Assembly (NCBI GenBank): GCA_016712525.1
Contig: JADJQX010000001.1
Coordinates: forward strand, 124,001 to 188,000
Source: Myxococcales bacterium
GTDB lineage: Bacteria; Myxococcota_A; Polyangia; Polyangiales; Polyangiaceae
Reading direction: 5' to 3'
Length of the DNA stretch: 64,000 bases
The position numbers and the translations under genes are program-made. Positions within the stretch are counted from its first letter, which is position 1. Every line of letters begins with the position of its first letter. This document shows positions 39,944 through 48,116 of the stretch, in pieces. The notes beneath the pieces are model-generated. The model was not told the DNA's origin and did not search any database. It saw only the letters and a program-made list of their open reading frames with translations.

Positions 39944-41029
39944 ATGCTCGATCCCCTCTCGTGGGGCGCGCGCCTCGCGTCCGCGCTCGTCTACCCTCGC
40001 ACCCTCGACGACTTCGTCGGCCTCGTCGCGCCGCTTCGTTCGCGCAGGGCCCACCACGCCGAGGTCGTCCTCGTGCGGCGCGAGACCTACGACACGGTCA
40101 CCCTCGTGCTGCGCCCCGGTCCGCATTTTCCAGCCCACAGAGCCGGCCAGCACACGGCCCTCACCCTGGAGATCGACGGGGTTCGACGCACCCGGGTCTT
40201 CTCGATCGCGAGCGCCGAGCCGCGCGCCGGCGAGCGACACCGCACGATCGAGCTCACGATCCGCGCGCGGCCCTCCGGCCTCGTGACCCCCCGGCTCACC
40301 GGGCGCGATGCGCGCGCCCTCCGCGAGGGAGACATCGTCGAGCTCGGCGCACCTCGAGGGGACTTCGTGCTCGGCACGCCCGTCCCGGACCGCCTCCTCC
40401 TCGTGAGCGGCGGGAGCGGGATCACCCCCGTGATGGCGATGTTGCGGACGCTCGTCGCGCGGCGGCACCGCGGCGAGGTGGTGTTCCTCACGTGGGCGAA
40501 ATCGCCCCGCGATACGCTCTTTCGAGCCGAGCTCGACGCGATCGCCAAGGCCGCGCCCCTCACCTGCCCGGGCCTGCGCATCGCCGTCGTGCACGGCCCC
40601 ATGAGCGAAGGAGACCTCGCCGCGCGGGTGCCCGACCTCGCGTCATGGGAGGTCTTCGCGTGCGGCCCCTCGGGCATGCTCGACGTCGTGCGCGCCGACC
40701 TCCGGAAGCACGGTGACCTCACGAAGCTCCACACCGAGCAGTTCTCGGCCCCGACGCGGCCGCCCGCTCCCGAGGGCGAAGGCGGGGAGGTCACGTTCGC
40801 GCGCTCGGGCAAGACGGCCGAGGGCCGCGGCCCCATCCTCCCCATGGCCGAGGGCGCGGGCCTTCGCCCGAAACACGGCTGCCGCATCGGTATTTGCCAT
40901 ACGTGCGTGTGCCGAAAGGTCTCGGGGACGACCCGCGACACGGCCACGGGCGCCCTCTCCACCGACGGCGACGTCGATATCCGCATTTGCACGAGCGAGC
41001 CCGTGGGGCCCGTCGTCGTCGATCTCTGA
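39944..41029 (+). CDS. Ferredoxin-NADP-reductase-like protein with C-terminal 2Fe-2S ferredoxin domain
   Basis: A 361-residue flavo-iron-sulfur electron-transfer protein. An FAD-binding barrel (HRAGQHTALTLEIDG, RVFSIAS) and an NAD(P)-binding domain (LLLVSGGSGITPVMAM, VFACGPSGMLDVV) precede a plant-type ferredoxin domain with KHGCRIGICHTCVCRK (three of the four cluster Cys) and RICTSEP (the fourth). ATG 39944 with GAAAGG upstream is preferred to an ATG at 39833 that would add an Arg-rich tail. It probably supplies electrons to the desaturase encoded 20 bp downstream. Confidence 0.9.
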   Translation: MLDPLSWGARLASALVYPRTLDDFVGLVAPLRSRRAHHAEVVLVRRETYDTVTLVLRPGPHFPAHRAGQHTALTLEIDGVRRTRVFSIASAEPRAGERHRTIELTIRARPSGLVTPRLTGRDARALREGDIVELGAPRGDFVLGTPVPDRLLLVSGGSGITPVMAMLRTLVARRHRGEVVFLTWAKSPRDTLFRAELDAIAKAAPLTCPGLRIAVVHGPMSEGDLAARVPDLASWEVFACGPSGMLDVVRADLRKHGDLTKLHTEQFSAPTRPPAPEGEGGEVTFARSGKTAEGRGPILPMAEGAGLRPKHGCRIGICHTCVCRKVSGTTRDTATGALSTDGDVDIRICTSEPVGPVVVDL

Positions 41030-41049
41030 ACCACCGTACGAGGAACACC

Positions 41050-42147
41050 ATGACCCACACCACACTCTCCCCCTCCGAGCTCGAGTCCTTCGGGGCCGAG
41101 ATCGACGCCCTGCTCACCCGCACCAAAGCCGATCTCGGCGAACGCGACACGCGCTACATCCGGCGCGTCGTCCGGGTGCAACGCGGCCTCGAGGCCGCCG
41201 GCCGCGCGCTCCTCTTCGCGAGCGGGTTTTCGCCCCTGTTCCCCGTGGTGTGGGCGCTCGGCACGGGCGCGCTCGCGGCCTCCAAGATCCTCGAGAACAT
41301 GGAGATTGGCCACAACGTGCTGCACGGCCAATACGACTTTACCAACGATCCCACGCTCTCTTCGCAGACCTACGAGTGGGACATCGTGTGCCCGTCGGAG
41401 CAGTGGCGGCACTCCCACAACGTGCTCCATCACACCTACACGAACGTGCGCGGCGTCGACCACGACCTCGGGTACCGCATGCTCCGCGTCGACCCGTCCC
41501 AGCCGTGGACGCCCCTCGCCCTGCTCCAGCCACTGTCCACCCTCGTGCTGGGTCTCCTCTTTCAGTGGGGAGTCGCCGCGCACGACATCGACATGCCCAA
41601 GTACCTGTTTCGCCCGAGCGAGCGCACCGAGGAGCAGCGCGAGAAGGTGCGCGAGCTCTTCGCGAAGGCAAAAAAGCAGCTCCGGAAGGACTACGTGCTC
41701 TTCCCGCTCCTCGCGGGGCCCTTCGCCCTCCACGTGCTCGCCGGCAACCTGGTCGCCAACGTGGTGAGGAACGTGTGGTCGTTCTTGGTCATCTTCTGCG
41801 GGCACTTCCCCGAGGGCACCGAGACGTTCCCCCCCGAGGCCCTCGACGGCGAGACCCGCGGCGGGTTCTACCTGCGCCAGCTCCGCGGCTCGGCCAACTT
41901 CGAGGGCTCGTGGCTGCTCCACGTGGCGAGCGGGCACTTGAGCCACCAAATCGAGCACCACATGTTCCCCGACGTGCCCGCGCACAGGTACCCGGAGATG
42001 GCCCGCGAGGTCCGCGCGATCTGCGGCAAATACGGCGTCGCCTACAACTCGAGCTCCCTCTCCTCGCAGGTGTGGAGCGTCGCGAAGAAGATCGTCCGCC
42101 TCGCGTTTCCCTCCGCGGGCGGCGACGCCACCCCGACGGCCGCCTGA
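41050..42147 (+). CDS. Membrane fatty-acid desaturase
   Basis: A 365-residue diiron membrane desaturase that introduces a double bond into acyl chains. The three His boxes are HNVLHG (first), HSHNVLHH (second) and HQIEHH (third), in a fatty-acid desaturase type 1 context, with hydrophobic helices between them (VVWALGTGALAASKIL, LLFQWGVAA, FPLLAGPFALHVLAG). ATG at 41050 starts 20 bp after the reductase stop. Reductase plus desaturase form a two-gene operon adjusting membrane fluidity, probably under the MerR-type regulator upstream. Position specificity is not readable. Confidence 0.92.
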   Translation: MTHTTLSPSELESFGAEIDALLTRTKADLGERDTRYIRRVVRVQRGLEAAGRALLFASGFSPLFPVVWALGTGALAASKILENMEIGHNVLHGQYDFTNDPTLSSQTYEWDIVCPSEQWRHSHNVLHHTYTNVRGVDHDLGYRMLRVDPSQPWTPLALLQPLSTLVLGLLFQWGVAAHDIDMPKYLFRPSERTEEQREKVRELFAKAKKQLRKDYVLFPLLAGPFALHVLAGNLVANVVRNVWSFLVIFCGHFPEGTETFPPEALDGETRGGFYLRQLRGSANFEGSWLLHVASGHLSHQIEHHMFPDVPAHRYPEMAREVRAICGKYGVAYNSSSLSSQVWSVAKKIVRLAFPSAGGDATPTAA

Positions 42148-42163
42148 CCTCGCAGCGCCTCCG

Positions 42164-43069
42164 TCACGGGCGAGCCGGCCCCGAGTGGCCCGCTCCGACC
42201 GGCACGTGCACCGGAAATGGCAACTTCGTGTGGGGCGTAGGTGGCATAGGCCCCACCGGCTCGCCGCGCCGAATCCAGAGCCCGAGGAGCCCCGGGCTCG
42301 CGCGGAAGGTCACGTGGCCTTTGGGCAATCCCGGGGGCTCCGCGTGCGACGTGTACGTGCCTATCAACGTGCCGAAATCGTCGATTTCGCACGCATAGCC
42401 GAGGCGCCAGCCGAGGTCGGTCCCGCGGCGAGAGTGCCGATCTTTGTAGAGGACCTCGCACACCACGTCGCGCTCTCGCCCCGCGGCGCCGATGCCGTTC
42501 ACCGCGTCGAGGAGGGCATACACCGTGAGCGCGCACGGCGCCGTGGCGAAGGCGGCCAAGAAGACCACGACCTTGAAGCCCCCCGGCTCTCCGAAGGCGT
42601 CGATCGCGCGCGACAGCACGAACCCCGCCCCCAGGCCGAGCACGAGCCCCGCGACGAGGCACGGAAAGAAGAGCCCCGAGCTCTCTTGGCCACCGAGGCG
42701 CTCGCTCCCCGAGGCCACCATGAGCCCCCGCCCACCTCCGAGCACGAGCAGCAGCGCGAGACCCGCGGCGAGGCCCTTGCCCCGAAAATCGTCGGCCTCG
42801 GGCACGTCGAAGCGCATGGGCTCGACCGGCTTCGCTTCCCGGGCCGAGCCACGGTACGGCACGGCTCCCTCTCCGCGAGGCTCGTCGGCGCAGAACGGGC
42901 ACGTGTCGAAGGTGGTCGAGTAGAGCCGCGTGCACGTGGGGCAGCGCTGCGCCTTTTCGCCTCGCGCGCTCGCGGCGACCTTCGGCTGCTCGGCCCCGCA
43001 GAACGGGCATTCCAAGAACGCCACCGACATCGGGCGCGCGCACGCCACACACGGCTTCACCTTGCTCAC
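42164..43069 (-). CDS. Zinc-ribbon membrane protein
   Basis: A 301-residue protein. The N-terminus has two or three zinc-ribbon units (PCVACARP, LECPFCGAEQP, RCPTCTRLYSTTFDTCPFC), then a linker and about four membrane helices (GLAAGLALLLVLGGG, FFPCLVAGLVLGLGAGFVL, VVVFLAAFATAPCALTVYALL). The C-terminal domain (about 190-301; SRRGTDLGWRLGYACEIDDFGTLIG) is beta-rich. GTG at 43069 is preferred, with GAGGGAGG about 8 bases upstream. No close family was recognised; similar proteins are common as unannotated membrane proteins in myxobacteria. Convergent with the desaturase. Confidence 0.75.
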   Translation of the reverse strand: MSKVKPCVACARPMSVAFLECPFCGAEQPKVAASARGEKAQRCPTCTRLYSTTFDTCPFCADEPRGEGAVPYRGSAREAKPVEPMRFDVPEADDFRGKGLAAGLALLLVLGGGRGLMVASGSERLGGQESSGLFFPCLVAGLVLGLGAGFVLSRAIDAFGEPGGFKVVVFLAAFATAPCALTVYALLDAVNGIGAAGRERDVVCEVLYKDRHSRRGTDLGWRLGYACEIDDFGTLIGTYTSHAEPPGLPKGHVTFRASPGLLGLWIRRGEPVGPMPPTPHTKLPFPVHVPVGAGHSGPARP

Positions 43070-43205
43070 CCGCCGCCTCCCTCGCCGAGTCGAACGTAGC
43101 GCCGATCGCGCCGAAGTGCGCCTCGCGCGACGTCCCGTGCCGAAGTAGGTGAAGGTGCGAGGGCGCGGATCCCGGAGGGCGCCGACACGGCGAACGGCGC
43201 GGAGC

Positions 43206-43877
43206 TCACGCGCCCGCAGCACCCCGACGCCTCGCCGCGCCGCAACGGTGGCCGCGGCCGTGGTGGACGAGCGCGCGCGGCTCGAACGTGACCGAGCCGC
43301 CGAACACCGCGTCGGTGGATGCGCCGTCGATCGCCACGACATCGGCGTGGTGACGCCGGGGAGCGGGGCGCTCGCCCCAGGGGATCTCGAAGAGCGTCGG
43401 GCCGTCGACCACGAACGTGCGACGCGGTGGGCTCGCCTCGGGCGCGTCTTGCCCCTCGACGAGGGCGAGTGTCATGGAGAGGTGATCCCGATCCGTGTGG
43501 GCAAGGAGGGTGATCGTTCGGTCCGCGTGTTCGTCGATCGTGAGCGTCGCCGAGCAGACCGGATACCGGATGATCGCGCGCGCGAACGACCGGACGAGCG
43601 GGCGGTCGATGTCGCACCGTAGGGCGAGCCACGCCGGCGCTCCGTCGACGGCGACACCGAGCCGGTAGAGCACCTCTTTGTAGTCGAAGCGTGGTGGGAG
43701 CCGACCGAGCCCGAGCCCGCTCATCTCGAGGGCGAGCACCGAGGCACTCGCCCTCCCCGCTCCATCCCGCTCGAGCACGAGGGGCGCGGGGACGCGGAGC
43801 GCCATCGCGTCCGTCGCCGCGAGGTCGAGACGCGCGGAGAGCTCGACGCTCACCGACTCGGTGCCCACGAGCTCCAC
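43206..43877 (-). CDS. DUF2071-like protein (acetoacetate-decarboxylase-like fold), tentative
   Basis: A 223-residue cytoplasmic protein. GTG at 43877 with GAGGCGG upstream follows the receiver gene's stop by 13 bases. Segments ALRVPAPLVLERDG, ALEMSGLGLGRLPPRFDYKEVLYRL and PAWLALRCDIDRPLVRSFARAIIRYP resemble DUF2071/YqjF proteins, which share the acetoacetate decarboxylase fold, but the similarity is weak and no catalytic Lys site is evident. The C-terminal tail is Arg/Gly-rich. Likely an operon with the degenerate receiver gene. Confidence 0.5.
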   Translation of the reverse strand: MELVGTESVSVELSARLDLAATDAMALRVPAPLVLERDGAGRASASVLALEMSGLGLGRLPPRFDYKEVLYRLGVAVDGAPAWLALRCDIDRPLVRSFARAIIRYPVCSATLTIDEHADRTITLLAHTDRDHLSMTLALVEGQDAPEASPPRRTFVVDGPTLFEIPWGERPAPRRHHADVVAIDGASTDAVFGGSVTFEPRALVHHGRGHRCGAARRRGAAGA

Positions 43878-43890
43878 GGTCCGCCTCGAT

Positions 43891-44613
43891 TCAGCGGTAG
43901 GCGTCGAGCGAGCGGCGGAGGAGGCCGAGCACACGTGCGCCGAGCTCGGCGCCGCGGAACGGGCGCGCGAGGTAGTCGTCGCAGCCCGAGGCGTAGGCCT
44001 CGACCACCTCACGGGAGCAGCGCTGACCCGAGACGAAGAGCACGGGCAAGCCCGAGGGGCGCTTCTCGCGGATCTTGCGGGCGAACGACTTGGCGGCCCC
44101 CTCCGGGAGCCCGTAGCTCACCACCGCCGCGTGGAGCGGACCAGGCTCGGCCAACGCCTCGGCGCACGTCGCGAAGGCCACCACGTCGAGGCCTTGGGCG
44201 CGGAGCGTCGATCGGAGCTCGTCGCGTGTGGCGGCGTCGTCGTCGACCACGGCCACACGCACGCCCGGGGTGCGCAGGCTGCTCGGAGGTGCGTCTTCGT
44301 CGGCCGCGAGCTCCGCGGACGCCACGGCCACGCGCGAGACGCTCCCCGGTCGCGAGCTCGACGGCGCCGTGAGACCCCCGATGCGCTCCCAATCGAGCGC
44401 GCCGAACGCCACCACGGGCCCACGCTCCGACCTGCGCCCCACCGCCGCGGCGGCCGAAGACCGTTTCCCCTCGGCGACCTCGACCACGGCGACCACCCAC
44501 TCCCCGTCGCCCACGTAGGCGCCCTCGGGGACCGGGAGGGTCGCGTCGGGCGAGCCGTGCATCACCTCACTCAGCGCGAACGAGCTTTTGTAGGGCAAGA
44601 CGAGGCTTCGCAT
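43891..44613 (-). CDS. Degenerate receiver-domain protein with N-terminal PilZ-like region
   Basis: A 240-residue protein. The C-terminal half (about 117-235) is a response-regulator receiver fold starting VRVAVVDDDAATRDELR with the acidic pocket intact, but the phosphoacceptor Asp is replaced by Ser166 (HAAVVSYGLPEG) and the conserved Lys by Arg217 (YLARPF). It probably cannot be phosphorylated in the usual way. The N-terminal half (GAYVGDGEWVVAVVEVAEGKRSSAAAAVGRRS) may be PilZ-like, but the c-di-GMP motif is not evident. ATG at 44613. No kinase gene is adjacent. Confidence 0.72.
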   Translation of the reverse strand: MRSLVLPYKSSFALSEVMHGSPDATLPVPEGAYVGDGEWVVAVVEVAEGKRSSAAAAVGRRSERGPVVAFGALDWERIGGLTAPSSSRPGSVSRVAVASAELAADEDAPPSSLRTPGVRVAVVDDDAATRDELRSTLRAQGLDVVAFATCAEALAEPGPLHAAVVSYGLPEGAAKSFARKIREKRPSGLPVLFVSGQRCSREVVEAYASGCDDYLARPFRGAELGARVLGLLRRSLDAYR

Positions 44614-44830
44614 GGAAAACCCGGGGTCTTTAGCGCGCTTTCGACCCCGCGCAACTCCGTTCTGAGGAACGCATTTTCCGTACCCGTTCCGTGCCCGGCG
44701 CGCGTCTTTTCCGCGCCTCGGAGCCCGCGCTGGCCCGAGAGGCCGAGGTGGCGCCCCTTTTTGGCCCGTCACGCGACGCCCACGCGGGCCCTGTAGCCTC
44801 CTCCGACCCTGTGGTAAGGGAGCAAGGGCC

Positions 44831-45850
44831 ATGGCCATGAACGCAAAAAGTGTGAGCCTCGTCGTCGCCTTCGTCGCGTCGCTCTCGGGAACGTCTGCCA
44901 CGTGCCAGAACTCGTCCGCCCCGGGCGACGCACAAAAAGACAAACCCGAGGTCGCCGACGTGAAGGTCGAGGGCATCGACACGAGCTCCCTCACCACGCG
45001 CGAAAAGAAGGAGTTTTCGCAGTACGTGAGCGAGTTTCTCTCGCCCTGCCAGAGCGTGCCCGTGCCCATCGCCCAGTGCGTGAACGAGAAGCGCGCCTGC
45101 ACGAAGTGCCTCCCCGCGGCCAAGTACGTCCTGAAGGGCGTCCGCGACGGCATGAGCCGCGAGCAAATCGAGAAGGCCTACAAGAACCGCTTCGACCCCG
45201 AGAAGGTGAAGAACGTCGCGCTCGACGGCTCGCCCGCCAAGGGCCCCGACGCGGCCCCCATCGTCATGGTCGAGTTCGCCGACTTCGAATGCCCCCACTG
45301 CGGGCTCATGGCGCCGATCATCGAGAAGGCGTGGGAAGAGCACAAGGCGAACGTCAAGTTCGTTTACAAGTTCATGCCCCTCGGCGGCCACCCCCACGCC
45401 GAGCCCGCGGCCCGCGCGGCCATCGCGGCCATGAACCAGGGCAAATTCTGGGAGATGCACGCCAAGCTCTATGCGAACCAGCAGCACCTCGAGCAGGGCG
45501 ACCTCGACCTTTACGCGAAGGACCTCGGGCTCGACATCGGCAAGTTCAAGGCCGACATGGTGGCGCCCGCCACGAAAGACCGCCTCGATCGCGACCGCAA
45601 GCAGGCCGACGCCCTCGAGGTGAAGGGCACGCCCACGCTCTACATCAACGGGCGCGAGTACGACATGAAGACCGACTTCGCCGAGTGGTTCTCGCAAGAG
45701 CTCGCGGCGACGGGCGGCGGCACGGCGGTGGTGGCGAGCGCGCTCGTGGCCCCGGGCGACGCAGGCGCTCCCAAAGGTGACGCAGGCGCGCTCAAGGGCG
45801 ACGCCGGCCCCAAGGTCGACCTCCTGAAAGACGCAGGCGCGAAGCGGTGA
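44831..45850 (+). CDS. DsbA-like thioredoxin-fold lipoprotein or periplasmic protein
   Basis: A 339-residue exported protein (signal with SGTSATCQNSS, where the Cys could be a lipid attachment site). After a linker and two more Cys pairs (SPCQSVPVPIAQC, RACTKC) comes a DsbA/DSBA-like thioredoxin domain: IVMVEFADFECPHCGLMAP (CPHC, Cys154 and Cys157), a helical insertion and cis-Pro loop KGTPTLYINGREY. The tail has repeated GDAGALKGDAG units. It is likely a periplasmic oxidoreductase or isomerase. Its stop overlaps the GTG of the exonuclease gene (GTGA at 45847-45850). Confidence 0.85.
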   Translation: MAMNAKSVSLVVAFVASLSGTSATCQNSSAPGDAQKDKPEVADVKVEGIDTSSLTTREKKEFSQYVSEFLSPCQSVPVPIAQCVNEKRACTKCLPAAKYVLKGVRDGMSREQIEKAYKNRFDPEKVKNVALDGSPAKGPDAAPIVMVEFADFECPHCGLMAPIIEKAWEEHKANVKFVYKFMPLGGHPHAEPAARAAIAAMNQGKFWEMHAKLYANQQHLEQGDLDLYAKDLGLDIGKFKADMVAPATKDRLDRDRKQADALEVKGTPTLYINGREYDMKTDFAEWFSQELAATGGGTAVVASALVAPGDAGAPKGDAGALKGDAGPKVDLLKDAGAKR

Positions 45851-46587
45851 AATCCACGTCGGACGGCTGCGGCTGCTTCCCGACGGGGCGCCACTACCCG
45901 GGCATCGCGCACCTGCTGCGCGTCTCGGTGAAGGGCCTCGCCGAAGAGCACGCCGCCGACGTCCCGTGGGACGACGTGCCCATCGCCATGCTCGACGTCG
46001 AGACCACCGGCCGCGACGCCGGCCAAGACCGCGTCATCGAGCTCGGCATCGTGGTCGGGCAGCGCGGCGAGATCGTGGCCAAGTACAACTGGATGGTGAA
46101 CCCGGGGCGGCCGATCGCGGCCGAGGCGCAGGCGGTGCACGGCATCTCCGACGCCGACGTGGCGAACGCCCCCTCGTTCGAGACGATCGCCCACGAGGTC
46201 AAAAAGGCCCTCGAGGGGTGCGTGCCCGCGGCCTACAACGCCGCGTTCGACAAGGCCTTCCTCCAGGCCGAGATGTCCCGCGCGAAGGTCACCGCCCAAG
46301 ACGTGCCCGCCATGCGCCGTGAGGTCGAGTGGGTCGACCCGCTCGTGTGGGCCCGCGAGCTCCAGAGCGACGAACGCTCCCGCGCCCTCGGCGACGTGGC
46401 CGCGCGCCTCGGCGTGAAGCTCGAGAACGCCCACCGCGCGAGCGACGACGCCGAGGCCGCATTGCATGTACTTTACAAGCTCGGGAAGGACGCCCGCGTC
46501 CCCCGCGCGTACGGCGCGTTCGTGCAGGAGCAGCGCAGGCTCGCCATGCTCCAGGCGGACGAGCGCCGCATGTGGCGAAACAGCTGA
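45847..46587 (+). CDS. DEDD-family 3'-5' exonuclease (DnaQ-like)
   Basis: A 246-residue exonuclease of the DnaQ/epsilon type. ExoI LDVETTG (Asp50, Glu52), ExoII VPAAYNAAFDKAFL and ExoIII HRASDDAEA are all present. It has a 45-residue N-terminal extension with Cys (SDGCGCFPTG) and lacks the C-terminal polymerase-binding tail of true epsilon subunits. It could be a stand-alone proofreading or repair/RNA-trimming nuclease. The GTG start overlaps the DsbA-like gene's stop, an unusual pairing of exported and cytoplasmic proteins. Confidence 0.85.
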   Translation: MKSTSDGCGCFPTGRHYPGIAHLLRVSVKGLAEEHAADVPWDDVPIAMLDVETTGRDAGQDRVIELGIVVGQRGEIVAKYNWMVNPGRPIAAEAQAVHGISDADVANAPSFETIAHEVKKALEGCVPAAYNAAFDKAFLQAEMSRAKVTAQDVPAMRREVEWVDPLVWARELQSDERSRALGDVAARLGVKLENAHRASDDAEAALHVLYKLGKDARVPRAYGAFVQEQRRLAMLQADERRMWRNS

Positions 46588-46671
46588 CATCGGCGACCCG
46601 GGCGGTCGGACCGGAGCCCTCTCGGCGCGACGAGCGGCACGGAGCCGGGTGATGCGCTACGCTAGGCCCCG

Positions 46672-47622
46672 ATGAAGACGCGCTTCTCTTGGATCCTCGG
46701 ATGTGCGGCGGCTCTCGGCACGGCGGGAGCCATCGTGCTCGCGTGCGTGGGAGACGACCCGGTCCCCGCGCAAGACGCAGCCGCGCCCACCTCCACGCCG
46801 ACGACGACGTCGACCGCGCCCCCGCCCGACGGATCCCTCCCCGACACGAGCGTGCCCGACGCCGCCACCGCCGACGCGGCCGAAGCCGGGCCCGAGACCT
46901 TCTGCACCAAGCTCTCGCCTCCCGGAGCGAACCAAGACCTCTTCTGCGCCGATTTCGACGGCCCGTCGCGGATGTCGGCGAACTGGACCATCGTCTCGCC
47001 GGTCCCGAACGGCGACCTCGGCATGGGCCCCCAGTTCGACGCGGGCGGCGGCCTCTCGACGGCCCAGTTCGCTTCGCCCCCCCGCTCGCTCACGTCGCAG
47101 GCGCCCTCTGCCGCGCAATTCCAGACGGCCGGCTCGCCGTACACGATGCGCGTCACCGGGCCGAACCAGATCCGCAACGTCACGCTCGAGATGAAGGTGA
47201 ACCCGTTCCCCTCGGGAGGCGTGCGCCCTCCCTTCAATGGGCGCCAGGTGCTCGCGCAGATCAAGTTCTCCACGCTGAGGTACGAGCTCGCGTACTACTT
47301 CGGCGGCAAACCCAACGGCACCGATACGTACACCGGGTACGGGCTCGAGCAGGTGCAGTCGGGCGGAGGTGTCGCGCGGCTGTGGGTCCCGGTCACGGGC
47401 ACGCCCCTCGCCGACCGCTGGACCACGGTCACGATGCGCATCCCCATCGCCCCGCAGAACAACGCCGACGTCGTCTTCTACGACGGGACGTCCGTGTCGA
47501 AGATCACCACCGTGAACACCACCGCTACGGACGTCGAAGTGTCCGTCGGCCTCCGCAACACGGACGCCCCCGCGAGCTCGATTCGCCTCGACGACGTGGT
47601 CATCCGCGTCGAGAGGAACTGA
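46672..47622 (+). CDS. Lipoprotein with jelly-roll-like C-terminal domain
   Basis: A 316-residue lipoprotein (GAIVLACVGDD lipobox) with a Thr/Pro/Ala/Asp linker (TSTPTTTSTAPPPDG). The 230-residue mature domain is beta-rich: CADFDGPSRMSANW, VTLEMKVNPFPSGG, QVLAQIKFSTLRYELAYYFGG, DRWTTVTMRIPI, SSIRLDDVVIRVE. This matches concanavalin-like/jelly-roll secreted domains that often bind carbohydrate, though no ligand site is clear. Plausible role: surface binding of prey or matrix polysaccharide. Confidence 0.75.
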   Translation: MKTRFSWILGCAAALGTAGAIVLACVGDDPVPAQDAAAPTSTPTTTSTAPPPDGSLPDTSVPDAATADAAEAGPETFCTKLSPPGANQDLFCADFDGPSRMSANWTIVSPVPNGDLGMGPQFDAGGGLSTAQFASPPRSLTSQAPSAAQFQTAGSPYTMRVTGPNQIRNVTLEMKVNPFPSGGVRPPFNGRQVLAQIKFSTLRYELAYYFGGKPNGTDTYTGYGLEQVQSGGGVARLWVPVTGTPLADRWTTVTMRIPIAPQNNADVVFYDGTSVSKITTVNTTATDVEVSVGLRNTDAPASSIRLDDVVIRVERN

Positions 47623-47625
47623 CGC

Positions 47626-48063
47626 TCACGAGCGTTTGACGTCGACCACGAGGGGCGCCACGGCGAGGCCCGCCGCGCGCGCCGCCTTCTCGACCTCGGC
47701 GTACGTGCCGGCGGAGTGAAAGCCCAGCTCCCACTCTTGTTCGTCGGCCGCGTACGCCGCGAGGAGGGACTCGGCGTCGTTGCGCGGGCTCGCCCACACC
47801 TCGAACACCCCATCCATGGCGTCGTCGTCGACGAAGTCCTCGATCGCGTCGAGGAGCGCCGCCGCGTCGACGTCGTCGTCGAGGTCGGACTCGGCCTCGG
47901 GCAGGGCCGCGAAGAGATCGAAGCCCGTGGCCGCGTCGTACACGAAGACCGCGCGATCGCCGAAGCGGGCGACCGCGGTATCGGGGATGTCGTGCCCGGG
48001 GAGCGCGCGCGCAAAATCACGCACGGTGGCCAAAAACACGACCTTCGGAGCGGCGTTCGTCAT
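47626..48063 (-). CDS. Acidic cytoplasmic protein, unknown function
   Basis: A 145-residue acidic protein (ESDLDDDVDAAALLDAIEDFVDDDAMDGVFEVW) with no signal, membrane helix or recognised domain. ATG at 48063. Convergent with 46672-47622; only three bases lie between the two stops, so they may share a terminator region. Confidence 0.65.
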   Translation of the reverse strand: MTNAAPKVVFLATVRDFARALPGHDIPDTAVARFGDRAVFVYDAATGFDLFAALPEAESDLDDDVDAAALLDAIEDFVDDDAMDGVFEVWASPRNDAESLLAAYAADEQEWELGFHSAGTYAEVEKAARAAGLAVAPLVVDVKRS

Positions 48064-48116
48064 GAGCCCGCGTGTAGCACGCTTCCGACGAACGCCGCAC
48101 CAACCTCACGCGGCGC

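Noticed and set aside
35698..42147. A glycosylation or lipid biosynthetic gene cluster
   Set aside because: The glycosyltransferase, MerR, reductase and desaturase genes differ in strand and pairing; only the two-gene units are supported.
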